Below, one piece after another: positions 45,089 through 58,660 of a stretch of DNA of 64,000 bases (position 1 is the stretch's first letter; every line of letters starts with the position of its first letter). Under the pieces are notes generated by a model. It did not search any database, was not told the DNA's origin, and was given only the letters and a program-made list of their open reading frames with translations. The stretch comes from Owenia fusiformis (Eukaryota > Annelida > Polychaeta > Sabellida > Oweniidae): assembly GCA_903813345.2 (NCBI GenBank), contig CAIIXF020000010.1, positions 16,317,181 to 16,381,180 on the forward strand. The letters are read 5' to 3'. The position numbers and the translations under genes are program-made.

Positions 45089-46133
45089 TTACCAATGAGA
45101 CATGTATTAGTGATCTTACACTACTAATGTGACATGGCCTGATGACTATGGCCTATAGTAATATATGGACTGGTGACTTTAGTTTACCAATGAGACAGGT
45201 ATTAGTGATCTTACACTACTAATGTGACATGGCCTGATGACTATGGCCTATAGTAATATATGGACTGGTGGCTTTAGTTTACCAATGAGACAGGTATTAG
45301 TGATCTTACACTACTAATGTGACATGGCCTGATGACTATGGCCTATAGTAATATATGGACTGGTGACTTTAGTTTACCAATGAGACAGGTATTAGTGATC
45401 TTACACTACTAATGTGACATGGCCTGATGACTATGGCCTATAGTAATATATGGACTGGTGACTTTAGTTTACCAATGAGACAGGTATTAGTGATCTTACA
45501 CTACTAATGTGACATGACCTGATGACTATGGCCTATAGTAATATATGGACTGGTGACTTTAGTTTACCAATGAGACAGGTATTAGTGATCTTACACTACT
45601 AATGTGACATGGCCTGATGACTATGGCCTATAGTAATATATGGACTGGTGGCTTTAGTTTACCAATGAGACAGGTATTAGTGATCTTACACTACTAATGT
45701 GACATGGCCTGATGACTATGGCCTATAGTAATATATGGACTGGTGACTTTAGTTTACCAATGAGACAGGTATTAGTGATCTTACACTACTAATGTGACAT
45801 GGCCTGATGACTATGGCCTATAGTAATATATGGACTGGTGACTTTAGTTTACCAATGAGACAGGTATTAGTGATCTTACACTACTAATGTGACATGGCCT
45901 GATGACTATGGCCTATAGTAATATATGGACTGGTGACTTTAGTTTACCAATGAGACAGGTATTAGTGATCTTACACTACTAATGTGACATGGCCTGATGA
46001 CTATGGCCTATAGTAATATATGGACTGGTGACTTTAGTTTACCAATGAGACAGGTATTAGTGATCTTACACTACTAATGTGACATGGCCTGATGACTATG
46101 GCCTATAGTAATATATGGACTGGTGGCTTTAGT
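45089..46133. repeat. 95-bp satellite array, 11 near-identical copies
   Basis: Units begin ttaccaatgagacaggtatt exactly every 95 bp from 45,089 through 46,039. Differences are few: a GTGGC/GTGAC site and one GACATGACC variant. GTGGC marks units 2, 6 and 11. No stop-free conserved frame is shared. It is probably a recently expanded VNTR. Confidence 0.95.
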
Positions 46134-46650
46134 TTACCAATGAGACATGGCCGGACTACCTTTGCCTACCAATAAAACATGGACTGCATGCTGACCGTTG
46201 CCTACCAATAACATGGACTGATGACTTTGACCTAGATGGACTGCTGACCGTTGCCTACCAATAACATGGACTGATGACTTTGACCTAGATGGACTGCTAA
46301 CTGTTGCCAACCAATAACATGGACTGATGACTTTGACCTAGATGGACTGATGACCTTTGTCTAGCATGATATGGACTGATGACTTTGGCCTACCATTAAC
46401 ATGGACTGCTGACCATTACCCACCAATAAAACATGAACTGACCATTAACATAGACTGATGACCATTGCCCACAAATAAAACATGGACTGATGACTTTGGC
46501 CTACCAATAATATGAACTGGTGACTTTGACCTAGATGGACTGATGGCCTTTGTCAAGCAATAACATGAACTGGTGACTTTTGCCTCCCATTAACATGGAC
46601 TGCTGACCATTGCCCACCAATAAATCATAGACTGATGACTTTGGACCACC
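46134..46650. repeat. Diverged short units beside the 95-bp array
   Basis: Units of roughly 30-50 bp repeat around taccaataacatggactgatgac in degenerate form; the same words make up parts of the 95-bp unit. This flank looks like the older, less homogenised edge of the array. Confidence 0.8.
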
Positions 46651-48423
46651 GATGTGCGATGAGTTAAATGAATATGTTCACTTCAAAATCTGGTAAAATA
46701 CAACTTGTACTTGCATGTCAATTCATTGAAGTGTTGAAGTGCTTATTTTTGTTCAAGACTTTCCTCATGTATAAGGTTCTCTCCTAGTGGTATTCTAATC
46801 AATCTAGGCCTGCGAAAGTTGTGTTTTCTGATACAATTTCACATTCTGGTGCTGAATTTCAGGTAAACCTGTCTTGTTTTCATTCATTTTCAAGATCCAA
46901 GAGCCAAGAAAACATTTTCTCAAGGTAGGCTGCTGATAACATAGAACTAGGTCAGATTACTCAGGTGAACTCACTTTTCATAACTAAATAGACCATAACA
47001 AGCAGAAGTACTATATATTATTTTGAAGGAGCATGTTGTGGTAAACTTAAACCAAGATATATGCAAGTCAGCTCAACTTGATAGATTGATCAAAATCATT
47101 AATCTTGACTCAAGACCCATAAGGAGAATCCTAACAGCAGAAAGTTGACTTTATAAGAACATTTATAATTTATGTTCATTAATTCAATGCCCCCTCCCTC
47201 TGCGTTATCGCTTGGCTAAGATTACCATATGATACAGACTCCGCCTGTTTCTAGGTTATCTTTGAAGTTTAGTCATCTCTTGTCTATACCTTGGAGTAAC
47301 CACACCTGTCAGTCAATGGATGTCCAAGTATCCCATGATCACTGATGGATTCCCAAATCTGATTGGTTAGATCTAATCATGTGATAACATAACAGCTGGT
47401 ATCCTTTGATACATATTTGTTATATTTTAATCTGATATACTATAAGGCAGAAGCATAGGTTTTCAAGAAGAAACCAACAGGAATTAAACAACTTATCAGT
47501 AATTATATACTTACCATAATTTTGTTCTCATGTCAGTAAAATCTTTTTATTACTAAACATAATCCGAATTCCAATAGTCAACTGCTGATAACATAAAACA
47601 ATTTTATATCCAAGTTGCAGTTAAAATCTCATCGACTGTTGCTACTATAACCAAGATTTATCATAAACTATCTTTGTTATGTATACTGTAGAAAGACATT
47701 GCCAGTTTAACATGAATATCACTTACGCTTGTTAATAATTCTTGTAAAACTTGAATTTTATATGATTCATATATCACAAACTTTATAGGAACTATTACTG
47801 GTTCTGCGTAATGTCATTTACATCACTAACTTTGTTCCTATTTTGTTTCAAGAACTTGTAAATATTCCATCAACGCAATCTTTAATCCTGTTATAGAGCA
47901 AAGCCAGATCTATGTAGAATGATCTGACATTCAGGAAAACAGCATCATCAAAGTATTGCTTTCCGCAGGTACAACCTCACATTTCTGACTATACAGTCTC
48001 ACATTTCCGACTCTACAATCCACATTTTTGACTATAATACATGTCCATCCTGATATCATAAACTCTTGTCAAAATTAAAGCTGTCTTTGCCATCACTCTC
48101 AAGCCGAAAAGGTCCTCTTATGCCCTTCAAAACAATGATCTCCCTATTTATATAGGGATTTATACTTCCTGAAACAGACACTGGTCAATACAAAGTTCAA
48201 GGATTCTTTGGACCAATGGAGACTTGAAGTCCAAATACTTACCATGCATTTCACTTGTATAATCTATACTTGTAATCCAGTGATGCAGATTGTAGACAGT
48301 GTACTAATCTACCCACCTACAACATCCTATACCAAGTATAACACCTATCCATGTATCTGTTTCTGCTTCCTTGTAAACAGTCTTAGTCCAGGTATACTAC
48401 AGTTAACCAAATGCATATGAGCA
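46651..48423. other. Non-coding stretch, no gene seen
   Basis: AT-rich, with only short unsupported frames and no clear repeat. Confidence 0.45.
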
Positions 48424-49059
48424 TAGTGCTTGCAACGGTAATGGATCTCACTGCCGGTAAATTTCACCTCCATTACCTTACCGTTACCGATAATCGTTGA
48501 TACTGATAATGTTCCTAAAATCCCGGGGAAAAACCTGAAAGTGAAACTAAAATATTTGGAAAAATCCTTAACGAAGCCGATTTCTCAGCTTGATTTCCCG
48601 CTCACATCAACTACAGTGGATATATTGTATCATCGTGTATCTCGTGTGTGATTGTGTATTGTTAGGAAGTCTTTGAATGATAATATAGAGTGAATTCGAT
48701 CAAAATTGATCAAACTATTTGTGTTTGTTTTTACTTCACCGAAATATCACGTCACGTGATTTGTTAATCTCGCGGCATGGGAGATGATTGACAGAAGTGG
48801 GTGGGGTTTTGCTTATCCTCCCGCCTTTTACGAATGCTTTGCAGTTGATTGACAGATTAGCTCTTCAAATGTGGAGATTGAAATATACATGATTGATAAA
48901 ATATTCTTAAACGAACATTGTTTCATAAATTTGACAATGGATCGCAATGCCAATCATCATGTTGCAGCAGCATGGCGATTATCGGCAATGGATTTTATTA
49001 CCGGCAATTGAGAGTATCTACTGCCGCTGCCGACAACCCGGCATTACCGTAAGGCACTA
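48424..49059. mobile_element. 636-bp non-autonomous hAT element with exact 8-bp target duplication
   Basis: The ends TAGTGC...GCACTA extend as imperfect inverted repeats rich in ccggtaa and ggtaatg words. TATGAGCA is duplicated exactly at 48,416-48,423 and 49,060-49,067. An 8-bp duplication and a YARNG-type first pentamer (TAGTG) are hAT hallmarks. There is no transposase. Confidence 0.85.
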
Positions 49060-49067
49060 TATGAGCA

Positions 49068-52000
49068 TGCTTTATATTTCACTAAGATATGGAATAGTAG
49101 AGGTATACTATAATCTAACCAAACTATGAGGATAACAAAACCTAAATGTTATTACCTGCCATTTGCTACAGATGTCGAACACCAAAGACAAAGTGCCAGT
49201 CATGGCACATCTTACTATATACTACATCACCATGGTGTTGCAAGGGAACTAATCCTGTCATTGTAAATAGTTTGAGAAAAGTATGTGTCATTCACCCTCA
49301 CATCTCATTTTAGACGCAAAAGTTAGACAAAATAATTGAACTCAATCGAGTCTGGGGATAACGTTGTGGGGTATCACAAGTGTTGCCAGTTATGTAAATT
49401 AAACTCAAGGGAAAATGTTTTCACAATTTTAGTACTTAAGAATTCCCCATGCTAAATAAAGTAGCATACTATATCATATTTTATGTTTTCAGAAAACAGC
49501 AGCATTGCCCCCTACCTAAGGACAAGTGTAATTTTATCCAGTATATAATTACGAGGTGAAAATAAGAGTCAATGTTGTTTTCACATTGACTTGGCCACTT
49601 ATCACACTGTGATCTCCCCAGCATTAAACCAAGTTGGCGCAGCACCCACCTGAAATTTTGAAAATAGGCTTGCACCCATCTGAAAATCCACTTGCAAATG
49701 AGAAAAATCTTGAAAAATTGGCATATATTGACCAATTTAAGTTAAATAGTGAAAATAAGAATATTGCACCTACCTGTGAAAAAATACTAGGGAGATCATT
49801 GTGCTTTATATCAAACAAGATCATATCTTTCACTTTATAGAAAAAAATCATTCTGTATGTCCAAAATGACATTGATTCAAGAAATATGATATGGTTTATT
49901 CAATTTTCAATCATTTTTCAGTGAATGATATTAGTTTTAAAGGGTCATGTTTAACATATTTGATATCATAAGTTGGTGATTTACAGACACAAGAGCCTTT
50001 ATGCAACTGTTCCCAGGACCTTACTGGAAAACAATAGCCTCCCTAAGGCAACTGTGCTCACCTACTTGATACTTGATAAACTAGAAGTCTAAACCCAGTT
50101 TCTAAAATAAAACAATAATAACAAGGCATTAACATGCAAATGTCACCACCTGCCATTTGTTACAGATGCTGACCGCTGAATGCCTACCATCAAACACCAT
50201 TCACAAAGATGTAGACTATAATGGCGGTACCATTTAAGCCAAGGTCTCCTAAACAATGCAAAGTAGGGAATGTGACCTATGTGAATTGCTAGCATGTAAT
50301 AAGCACAAGTTCGAATTTTCAGTTCTTATTTGTCTGTAATTTATTGACAGATACATGGACGGGTTGGATGGACAGACAATCAGATAAGTGGATTCACCAA
50401 TGCGCCAAAATTGCATGTTCGGAAATCCCACATTAATATTTACAAATTTTACAGTACAAGTAGAAACCAAGTGGGAAATCATTTGAATCACTTTGATAAT
50501 AATAACATTGTTAATTTTAACAAAATGTAACCTCAGATATGTTTTTGATTAAACACAGGTTGGTTTCATCCAAGAGGTACCAAAAGCATCACCATACCTG
50601 TCTTCAAGGTACCATAACATGTACATCTGCTTAGATATGTGGAGCTCTGCATTTACAAACAATAACATTGTGATGTAACATAAGCTAGTTTCATCATAAC
50701 ACAGACCTGAATATGGCTTATCACAGATAAGAAACAAATACAAGTGATATAACATTAAAATACCCTTTCCCACCCAACCTATTCCTCAGCCTATGTGGGA
50801 TAATAGGCATGCCCAGATTAAGAGACAAGATGATGAGAGTTGAAACAAACACACTTCCACTATAATGACAAACAACAGAAATGATGTAACATATACTGTG
50901 TGTGGTATCACAATCTGCCATCTTGTTTCTTGGATTTTTCCAGGATCTTACGCCTTCACAGAATTCTGGCAAAAATTGCACTCCAAACACCCTCATATTA
51001 CTTCCTCATTCCATCTAAAACATTCCAAAGTTGACCCTCAAGGAATACTTCATACAACAATCTATGTTATACTCAATATCCTGACGAAACATAACAAAGG
51101 TAGTGGAAAATCCCAAATATCAATGTTTTTGTGGAACTAATTTAATAAAAACTCAGACATCAGCCCCTATTATTTTTAAATAAACAGAATTTTGGCTGTA
51201 TTCTATGAGAAAAGCTAGCTTTTTACACCCCCCCCCCCCCCCCCCGCTTCTTATAATAGTTTTGTGTGGCATTGTGATATTTGAACCAGCCCTTTGTAAA
51301 TCAGAAGATTTTAGAGTAAAATGGCTCCACATGAGAAAGAAAACAATAATAATCTCCAGCCAATGTATAGAGTGCCAATAATTGAGAATCCTGGATACTT
51401 GGAAATATGGATAGGAATATTAGTAAAGATAGATGTAAACCAAAGTGAACTTAACTCCGGTTCAGAAGAAAATACACAGTACCAAGTACTACAGGTCATG
51501 AAAAGTGATGTAAAAAAAGAGTTTCTGAATTAAATCAAAAGATATATGGTTTATAAGAACTCCACAAATGCAGAGATTGTTCAATATATAATAAAGTTTT
51601 GCATCACATTCAGACCTCCATACTGCCTTGTTGATGAGGTATGTACTGTAAGTGGGGGGGGGGAGTCACAAGACTATGATACTAGATGCTGCCATAAGCA
51701 GAATGGAATCAGCAGATTACAGTATTTCAGAATACATACAGGAAAATACATACCATATTATCTGTTATTTAATTTTACCAGAAGGTCAACTACTACCTGA
51801 GCGTAGTATATACTGAGGTCTCCGGTGATATCATAGAAGCAAACCAGTTCAAACTATATCATCTATATCATCTAAATATCAACAGGTCTTTAATTTGTAA
51901 CATTCTCCCCACAAACAGTATCATAATCCCATCGGTATCTAGCAGGGTATTAGTCATACTCTTGATTAGCAGTGTCTGCCTGAATGTAACATTATACCAT

Positions 52001-53437
52001 ATGTGGCCTTGGACTGACAACAATTTCATCACCAAACAAATTTATGATATTTTTTATAAACAGGGCAAGTTACCTTAAAACAACATTGATCATCAAAATA
52101 GGGATGAGATGATGTATATCTTCCAGCTTGACTCAGTAGCCAGCTGATGAGAGGTTGCTATGGTAACAAGATTGATGACAAAATGCTGCTTCTTGAACAT
52201 CTTCAAGTCATGACAGATCTTATTCATTATACATTATCATATAGACCAGAATCATGCTTCAACAATAGGATAGCCAAAAATTCTCAATTTTATTTCTCTC
52301 GTTAAAATATTTCTCTATCATAAACATCATATTGGACACTGGACACTACCTACCCACATATCTTGTGTCAGGAGAAATCCTGTTGTAATGGCAGAACTAA
52401 TAGCAAACAGATTGACTCAGGAATGTCTGTAAAAAATGGTTCTAGGTGTACTAATCATTAAACTGTCACTCTGCATATGTTATTGACTATATTTCTCTCT
52501 ATAAACTGAATGAAGAGTCTCAATTAAAGGCATTGCTAAACAATTCGAAGCATTGTTTTCATATCTGAAGATTTAATTTCTTGCCAAGTCCTCTCTCTGC
52601 CATTTCAATTCATATATAATACATGACCATTTCGCCTTTTTATCCCTGGTACGATAACTAAGAGAGGCACAAATGTTAAAACATCAGAGATATCACGTAG
52701 CAGTTCCCTGAAGATTCACAGCTAAAATAGAACTGACAGGAGACATTTATGTTGATCAGATGTGAGTTGCTGCCAAAAGACTTGATATGAGTTACCCCTT
52801 TCAAAATGGATTAAAACATTATCTGGTTTTCTCACTATTACCGATGAACAACTGAACTTGCTTAAGCAATCAGATCACCCAAATAAGTCTCGCAATAAAA
52901 CCCTGTATTTTCACTTTACTCTTGCTCAGCAAGGGAAGAGTGGATAGGATATACAGGGCCTTAGTACTTTAAATGTGAAACAGAAAATGATCCATCCTAG
53001 TTAGAGGATAGCTGATGAGCTCATGACACTTATATTCTCAAGGGACCTTCCAAGCACTGTGTAGTCTTGCGTAATCCCTGATCTGCCTTCTCTCAAACAA
53101 GGACTGCTTGAAAATAGATACTTGGAAAGACCCACGACTAGATGCAAATTCAGAATAACATTACACTCTTTCTATAAATATATGTTAATTAATGTTTGTC
53201 TTCTCTTGAAAATCCAAAGAGAGTATAGTAAGACAGATAAGAGCAAGTATAAAATTCCTACCTCATTGCCATGGCTGCTGTTGTCCTTAAATAAGTTTTG
53301 TTTCAATAGAAATCAGCATAGCTTGAGCTTCTCCAATATGTTCTTTGACATGGCTCTAAAAAGAAATTAAAACAATTGTCATACATATTTTCCTCGATAA
53401 GGCACATTGTGAACATGATCACACCAATATATACTAG
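49068..53437. other. Non-coding stretch with two dispersed-repeat copies
   Basis: No supported exon. Copies of the GCATTAACATGCAAA family lie near 49,140 (partial) and 50,121. A C-homopolymer of about 18 lies near 51,228. Frames of 60-91 codons here have no family resemblance or splice support. Confidence 0.45.
50121..50215. repeat. Dispersed GCATTAACATGCAAA repeat, copy 4
   Basis: aacaaggcattaacatgcaa followed by gtcaccacctgccatttgtt is nearly identical to copy 2 at 41,735. Confidence 0.6.
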
Positions 53438-53445
53438 GTATTACA

Positions 53446-55172
53446 GGCCCGTAAGACACTTTTCTCCAAGGGGGGTGCGGTTTTTAGCTTACTAAAGAGA
53501 ATATAAAATTGTCATTTTTTGCAGCATTAATCAAATCGCGTAAGACAGAGGGGGGGGGGGTCAGTTACTCCCTATATTGGTTTGGAATTAACAAATGCAA
53601 CTTCCAAACGTTCCAATTGTTTTGTGGGGGTGTGAGGAGTGGTCCACTGTGGTCCACTCCCCCTAGAAAATTTTACAGTTTTGAGATGCTATTTGGTGCT
53701 TTCTGGGCACTTTCAAAGTGTAAGTTTCTAAGTAGTACGCCACCACCACGGGAATAATAGTTGAGTGAATAAAAAACCGAGCATTCAGGGGGTCTGGGGG
53801 TTCTACCCCAGGAAAATTTTGAAATTTGGTTGTATTTGGAGCGAATTTGCAACCATCTGGTACGCCTGTGCGTTATGAGTCAATAAGAAAAATGTGAATT
53901 TTTTCAAATTCTTTTGGGGGTGTCAAAGAGGATGAGAGGGTGAAGTGGGGTGGGGTGCCAGTAGGGGAGCAAGGGGTTGTCCCTCAGAAACATTGACCAT
54001 ATCAAGGTGCTATTTGATGATGTCTGGGCACTTAAAAAAATGTCTGAGACAATACATGAAATTCAGAATATTTTCCTTTGTTTTGTGGGGGATGTGAGGG
54101 GTGACTAACTCTCCTAGTAGAAAATTTTACAATTTAAAGATGATATTTGGTGCTTCTGGGCACTTTTAAAGTGTATTAGTCAATAAAAACATTGAAAAAC
54201 AATCACAATTTTTTTCAAATTTTGGGGGTGTCAAAGGGGGGGGGAGGGGTGCCACAGGGGGAGGTGGGGCTGGGGTGCCACAGGGGGAGCAAGTGTTTGT
54301 CCCCCATATCAAAATTTACAATATCAAGGTGCTATTCGATGAAGTTTGGGCACTTTAAAAGTGTCTGTGCCTAAAAGTGCCTATTTCCCAAGAAAACTTT
54401 ACAATTTTAAGATGCTATTTGGTGCTTTCTGGGCACTTTCAAACTTCAAAGGGTATGAGTCAATAAAAAAAATTGAAAATTTTTTTTGGGGGGGAGGGGG
54501 GTGTTAAGGGAGGGGGGCTGCCAGAGGGGGAGGTGGAGTTGGGATGCCAGAGGGCGAGTAAGTGTTAGTGTTCCAGAATCATTAACTTTATCAAGGAGCT
54601 ATTTGATGATGTCTGGGCAATTTAAAAGTGTCTGAGACAATACATAAAACAAATTCAGAACTTTTCCATTGTTTTGTTTGGGGTGTGAGGGGTGGCCCAC
54701 TCCCCCTAGAAAATTTTACAATTTTACGACGCTATTTGGTGCTTTCTGGTGTATGAGTCAATTAAAGAATTTGAGAAAATCACAATTTTTTTTGGGGGGG
54801 GTCAAGGGGGGGGGACGCCAGAGGGGGGGGGGTTATGCAAGTGCAAGATGCAAGAGGGGGAGTAAGTCCCCCAGAAACACTAACTATATCAAGGAGCTAT
54901 TTGATGATATCTGGGCACTTTAAAAGTGTCTGAGACAAAACTCTAAAATAAATTTAGAACTTTTCCATTGTTTTGTGGGGGGTGTGAGGGGTGGCCAATA
55001 CCCCTAGAAAATTTTACAAATTTAAGATGCTATTTGGTGCTTTCTGGGTACTTTCAAAGTGTATGAGTCAATGAAAAAAAATATTTTTCAAAATTTTTTT
55101 TTCAATTTTTTTTTGGGGGGTGACAAAGGGGGGTGCGGTCGCACCCATCGCACCCCCCCATCTGACGGCCCT
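53446..55172. mobile_element. 1.7-kb G-rich element with internal tandem units, hAT-like ends
   Basis: The direct repeat gtattacagg lies at 53,438-53,447 and 55,173-55,182. The ends GGCCCGTAAGAC and (inverted) AGGGCCGTCAGA are imperfect inverted repeats. Inside, a segment with tttgtgggggtgtgaggggt, ttttacaattt, gatgctatttggtgctttct and runs of 6-12 G recurs about five times at 270-590 bp spacing. Open frames here are repeat artefacts. Confidence 0.7.
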
Positions 55173-55182
55173 GTATTACAGG

Positions 55183-56350
55183 TCATGGTGACGATAAAAA
55201 TACATCTGAAATGGATTTAGCAATTCAAGTTGATCATTCAAAGCTTATTTTTATTATATACAAAATATAAAGTAAATCTGATGAGCAGTTTTCTGGGGGT
55301 GTGATGGAAAGTCTGGTATTTGCTTAGAATTTACATTTGATAAGGCTTTGTATGTTACAATACATAGAAACAAAATTATACATCTACATTTATGTCCTTG
55401 CATGACTGTCACTGTCTCCTGAAGAAGAAATCTTTCAGTCTCAGCTAGGTATCTATCACTATTCTTTCTTAGAATATTATGCATGCTAAAGTTAATAACA
55501 TATTGATCCCAGGAAGGTCCCATGATAAAACCTTTCATTGCGGTTTAATTAGACAGTAGTCTTACAGGTCAAAATGACCCCTTGATTAGTTTATGCTAAA
55601 ACGGTCTGCATATCATTCTGACTTGTTTACATCCTGCAATAAAGACATAATGTTACATTCCAGTTAGATCGATGAGCAAACTTGGTGTGTATGTTTGACG
55701 AGTAGTCTTCAGTGATGTAAGAAATGTCGTATATCGTATGAACTCAGCCATCCATCTTTTTTGAACTATTTTCTTGATTATACTTGATCATTTTCTCGCC
55801 CCCTCCCCCACCACAATTTCTATCTAACCTCAAATTACCTATTAAAATTAAAATCATCTGTGTATATAAAGTGCATGGAAACTTAAAGACATGCTGGACT
55901 TAAATTACTTAGGAAAGGATAAACTTCACCCCCCGCCTCCCCCGGGACTTCGACCTTACCACTTATTGACGTGATATAATGTTTATTTTTGTGAACTAAT
56001 GCTTCATCAAATTGATAATTTTGTGCAAAAAATTTCACTGTAATTTCCACAGGACTGTAGTATATCATAACAGACTGACTTTTCAGTCTGCTGGATACAT
56101 ACATACCCCCCCCCCCAATCATCTACCTGACAATAATTATAGGTAACACTTCCTTCATAAAGATATGGTGAGAATGCATATCAAAAGATCAGATTTACAA
56201 AACAATATCGTGAGATGAGTAATAGCTAGTCATACAATGAATGACACAGTCACTCAAAATTATTTAAAAAAAATTAAATCAAACCTGAAACCATTGTCAA
56301 TTTTATGACAATATTATACATGTTTAAGAATGTTGATTTTAAAGGTTTAC
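55183..56350. other. Non-coding stretch, no gene seen
   Basis: Contains C- and G-runs (near 55,926 and 56,107) and a 94-codon minus frame without support. No exon is recognised. Confidence 0.4.
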
Positions 56351-56530
56351 CTACCGTTGGATTAATGAATTTGTAAATACCTTGTTGAAATTACAGTTGA
56401 GGCGTATAAAACAAAATATTAGGAAGAAATCGGCACTTTATTCCAATGTTTTTATAAATGTGTGGCCGCCATTATTATCATTTACGGAAGTCACGTGATC
56501 GGAATCTGCTACTGCCATCTTTCAATAGAG
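56351..56530 (-). promoter_or_regulatory. Promoter-like cluster and candidate leader exon of the RhoGAP gene
   Basis: On the minus strand this stretch carries GAAAGATGGCAGTAG and AATAATGGCGGCC (both YY1-type), CACGTG (E-box) and ACTTCCGT (ETS-type) within about 70 bp. A donor-like CGGTAG|gtaaac lies at 56,351 and ACAAG|gtattt at 56,381. YY1-type sites usually sit just downstream of TATA-less starts and read in the direction of transcription, which points to the minus-strand gene. The link to ARHGAP32/33 is inferred from position only. Confidence 0.35.
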
Positions 56531-58292
56531 ATGGAAACATAATTGCAATGGAATCAATGTTTCTCACTTGGTGAATGAATCATACCTAAATAATCACTCA
56601 AACTCTTTTACTAGTCTATAGTATTGTAAATCCCTGGAATTTCTTGGTAAGATATTCACGGAAGAGTTGTCGAAATATTATATCATGAGACTCAATGGTT
56701 AATTAGTAAGCCATGCAATAGTTGCATTTGTGGACTCAATACCATATGCGTGGACAATGGACAATGGTCATTCTATCTATTTGACAGCCAATGGACCATG
56801 ATAGAGTTGAACTAGAGTTGAATGGCCATGAAATAATTTAATAGTCAGTAATGCTTATTGTTGGATGTCGTGCAATGTTTATCTTTAACTTTGCTTTATT
56901 GACTTGTATAAAATGGGTTTTGAGAAGATGGATGGCATTTTTATAGATAAATGATTTCTAGAAAAATTATATCAGCCATGAATACATGTTAAAGGTACTT
57001 AGAATGCTTATTAGTTGGAGTAATAAACTATGAGTACAGGGTTTAAGGAGGAATAATATCAGAGGGCTATTAGTTGTCCTAAGATGGGTTGTCTAACTTA
57101 AACCCCACACTGACTCTTGTGAAAGGTAAATGGCCCAATTTATTTGGATCCAATTTTAGGAAATTTGATTTCTTTTGTATTGACTATGAGGTTCAATGAC
57201 AAGTGAGTGGGTGTAATTAGTTCAGCTTCAGTGCACTGCATGTAACAGGCCAGGTTCAGTTTAAAATGTGAATCCTTTTGTGATAACTATTTTAAAACTA
57301 TTGAATGAGTGAATAGAGTGAAATTAGTTAGGGTTTAGTGCTCTACATGTGGTAGCAATCATATTTTGTGCCACAATGATTTTGGATAGCTTGCCAAGTG
57401 TCAATTCTTTAAAAACAATAGGTGAATGGCTTCATCTTTGTTACAACTGTATATTCTTTATATGAACATGGGCTTTCAAGAGATGAGGCGTTTAAATTTC
57501 TATAAACATTTCATATTTTTCAATTGTAAAAATACCAGACTAAGAAAGTGCCTCGATTTTGACTATTCTTTCTTTTTGTATTTTATTCTAAAATTGTGAA
57601 GAAAATACGTCATTGACATTGCATTCAAAAATTGTTAATCTTTTGAAATCAAAAGGTTCTGTGAAGCAATTTCTGTTGGTTTTTAAAGTGGAAAAGTGTT
57701 GTGTCATAAACCATTCATCTAGCTGTGATAATTGAGAAGTAAAACATGTTCTTCCAATTAAACTTCGCACCTCTTCTTGAATACAACAACCAGTGTACAA
57801 ACAAAATCAATTCTTTGGAATATATCCAAATGTAAACCTTGAGTTTGCAGTTAGAATTACATTATGACAATGGCGGGTTTACATAGAAACTGAATGTTCA
57901 AAGGTCTATTGATAAAATAAGTTCTATTGTATTGACTTATTCTGATTGCCTTTTTTACAACTCTTCAGATTTTTATTTGCATAGTTTGAGAACAGCCTTA
58001 TCGGCTGGCTACTCTAGTACAAGATAAGGAATATAACACCTGAATGTTAAACAACTAAAACACAAATTGATGGATATAAACCAGAAATATCTCAGAGAAT
58101 ATTGAATTCTACAAAAGGATAAGAATAGACATTTGATAAGGAGTAGCTTATTATACAGTGATCACGCGACAAAGAATGGCATCAGAGAAAAAGTATTTTA
58201 TCAAGTCTTATTGAAATTATTTAAGCCAAAAATATCATCATTGTGATAAGATATCCTAACAATAGACGTGGAACACTGACAAGGATGTGAAA
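56531..58292. other. Non-coding stretch, upstream of the Ly6 gene
   Basis: No supported exon. It would contain the promoter of the plus-strand Ly6 gene unless the cluster at 56.4 kb works in both directions. Confidence 0.4.
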
Positions 58293-58341
58293 ATGAGGTT
58301 AACTTGGCAGTGGCTGTGTGTGTTCCCACTTGTGATATCTG
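58293..58341 (+). CDS. Ly6/uPAR family protein, exon 1 (signal peptide)
   Basis: ATG starts MRLTWQWLCVFPLVIS, a short hydrophobic signal peptide. The donor TCTG|gtactg gives phase 1. An earlier ATG eight bases upstream reads straight into TGA, so this ATG is the start. It fits the usual Ly6 gene plan of signal exon plus two domain exons. Confidence 0.8.
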
Positions 58342-58660
58342 GTACTGCTATTCTTATATCATATTAGTTTACATTTGGTTAAAACTTGAGATTAATTAAT
58401 TAACAAGAACCTTTGTAAGTATTTGGTGTTTTGTTCATGGCTAATTGCCAGGAGATTGAGTCTAAGAAATTCATTCTATTTCTGTAATCTTTCAAGATGT
58501 AACCATGGCAATAAAATATTTGAATTTCATTAGGAAAAAATTTACTCTGGTTTTATTAACAAGAAACAGGACAAAGTCTATCCCATTATCTTAAGTGCCT
58601 GGTTTTATACTTTTTCAGTTTATTGCAGCTTTTCTAATCATATTTTCGATGTTTTGTCAG

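Noticed and set aside
55254-55538. 94-codon minus-strand frame (KNSDRYLAETERFLLQE...)
   Set aside because: A brief helix-like stretch only; the plus strand reads like a common retroelement phrase, and there is no splice support.
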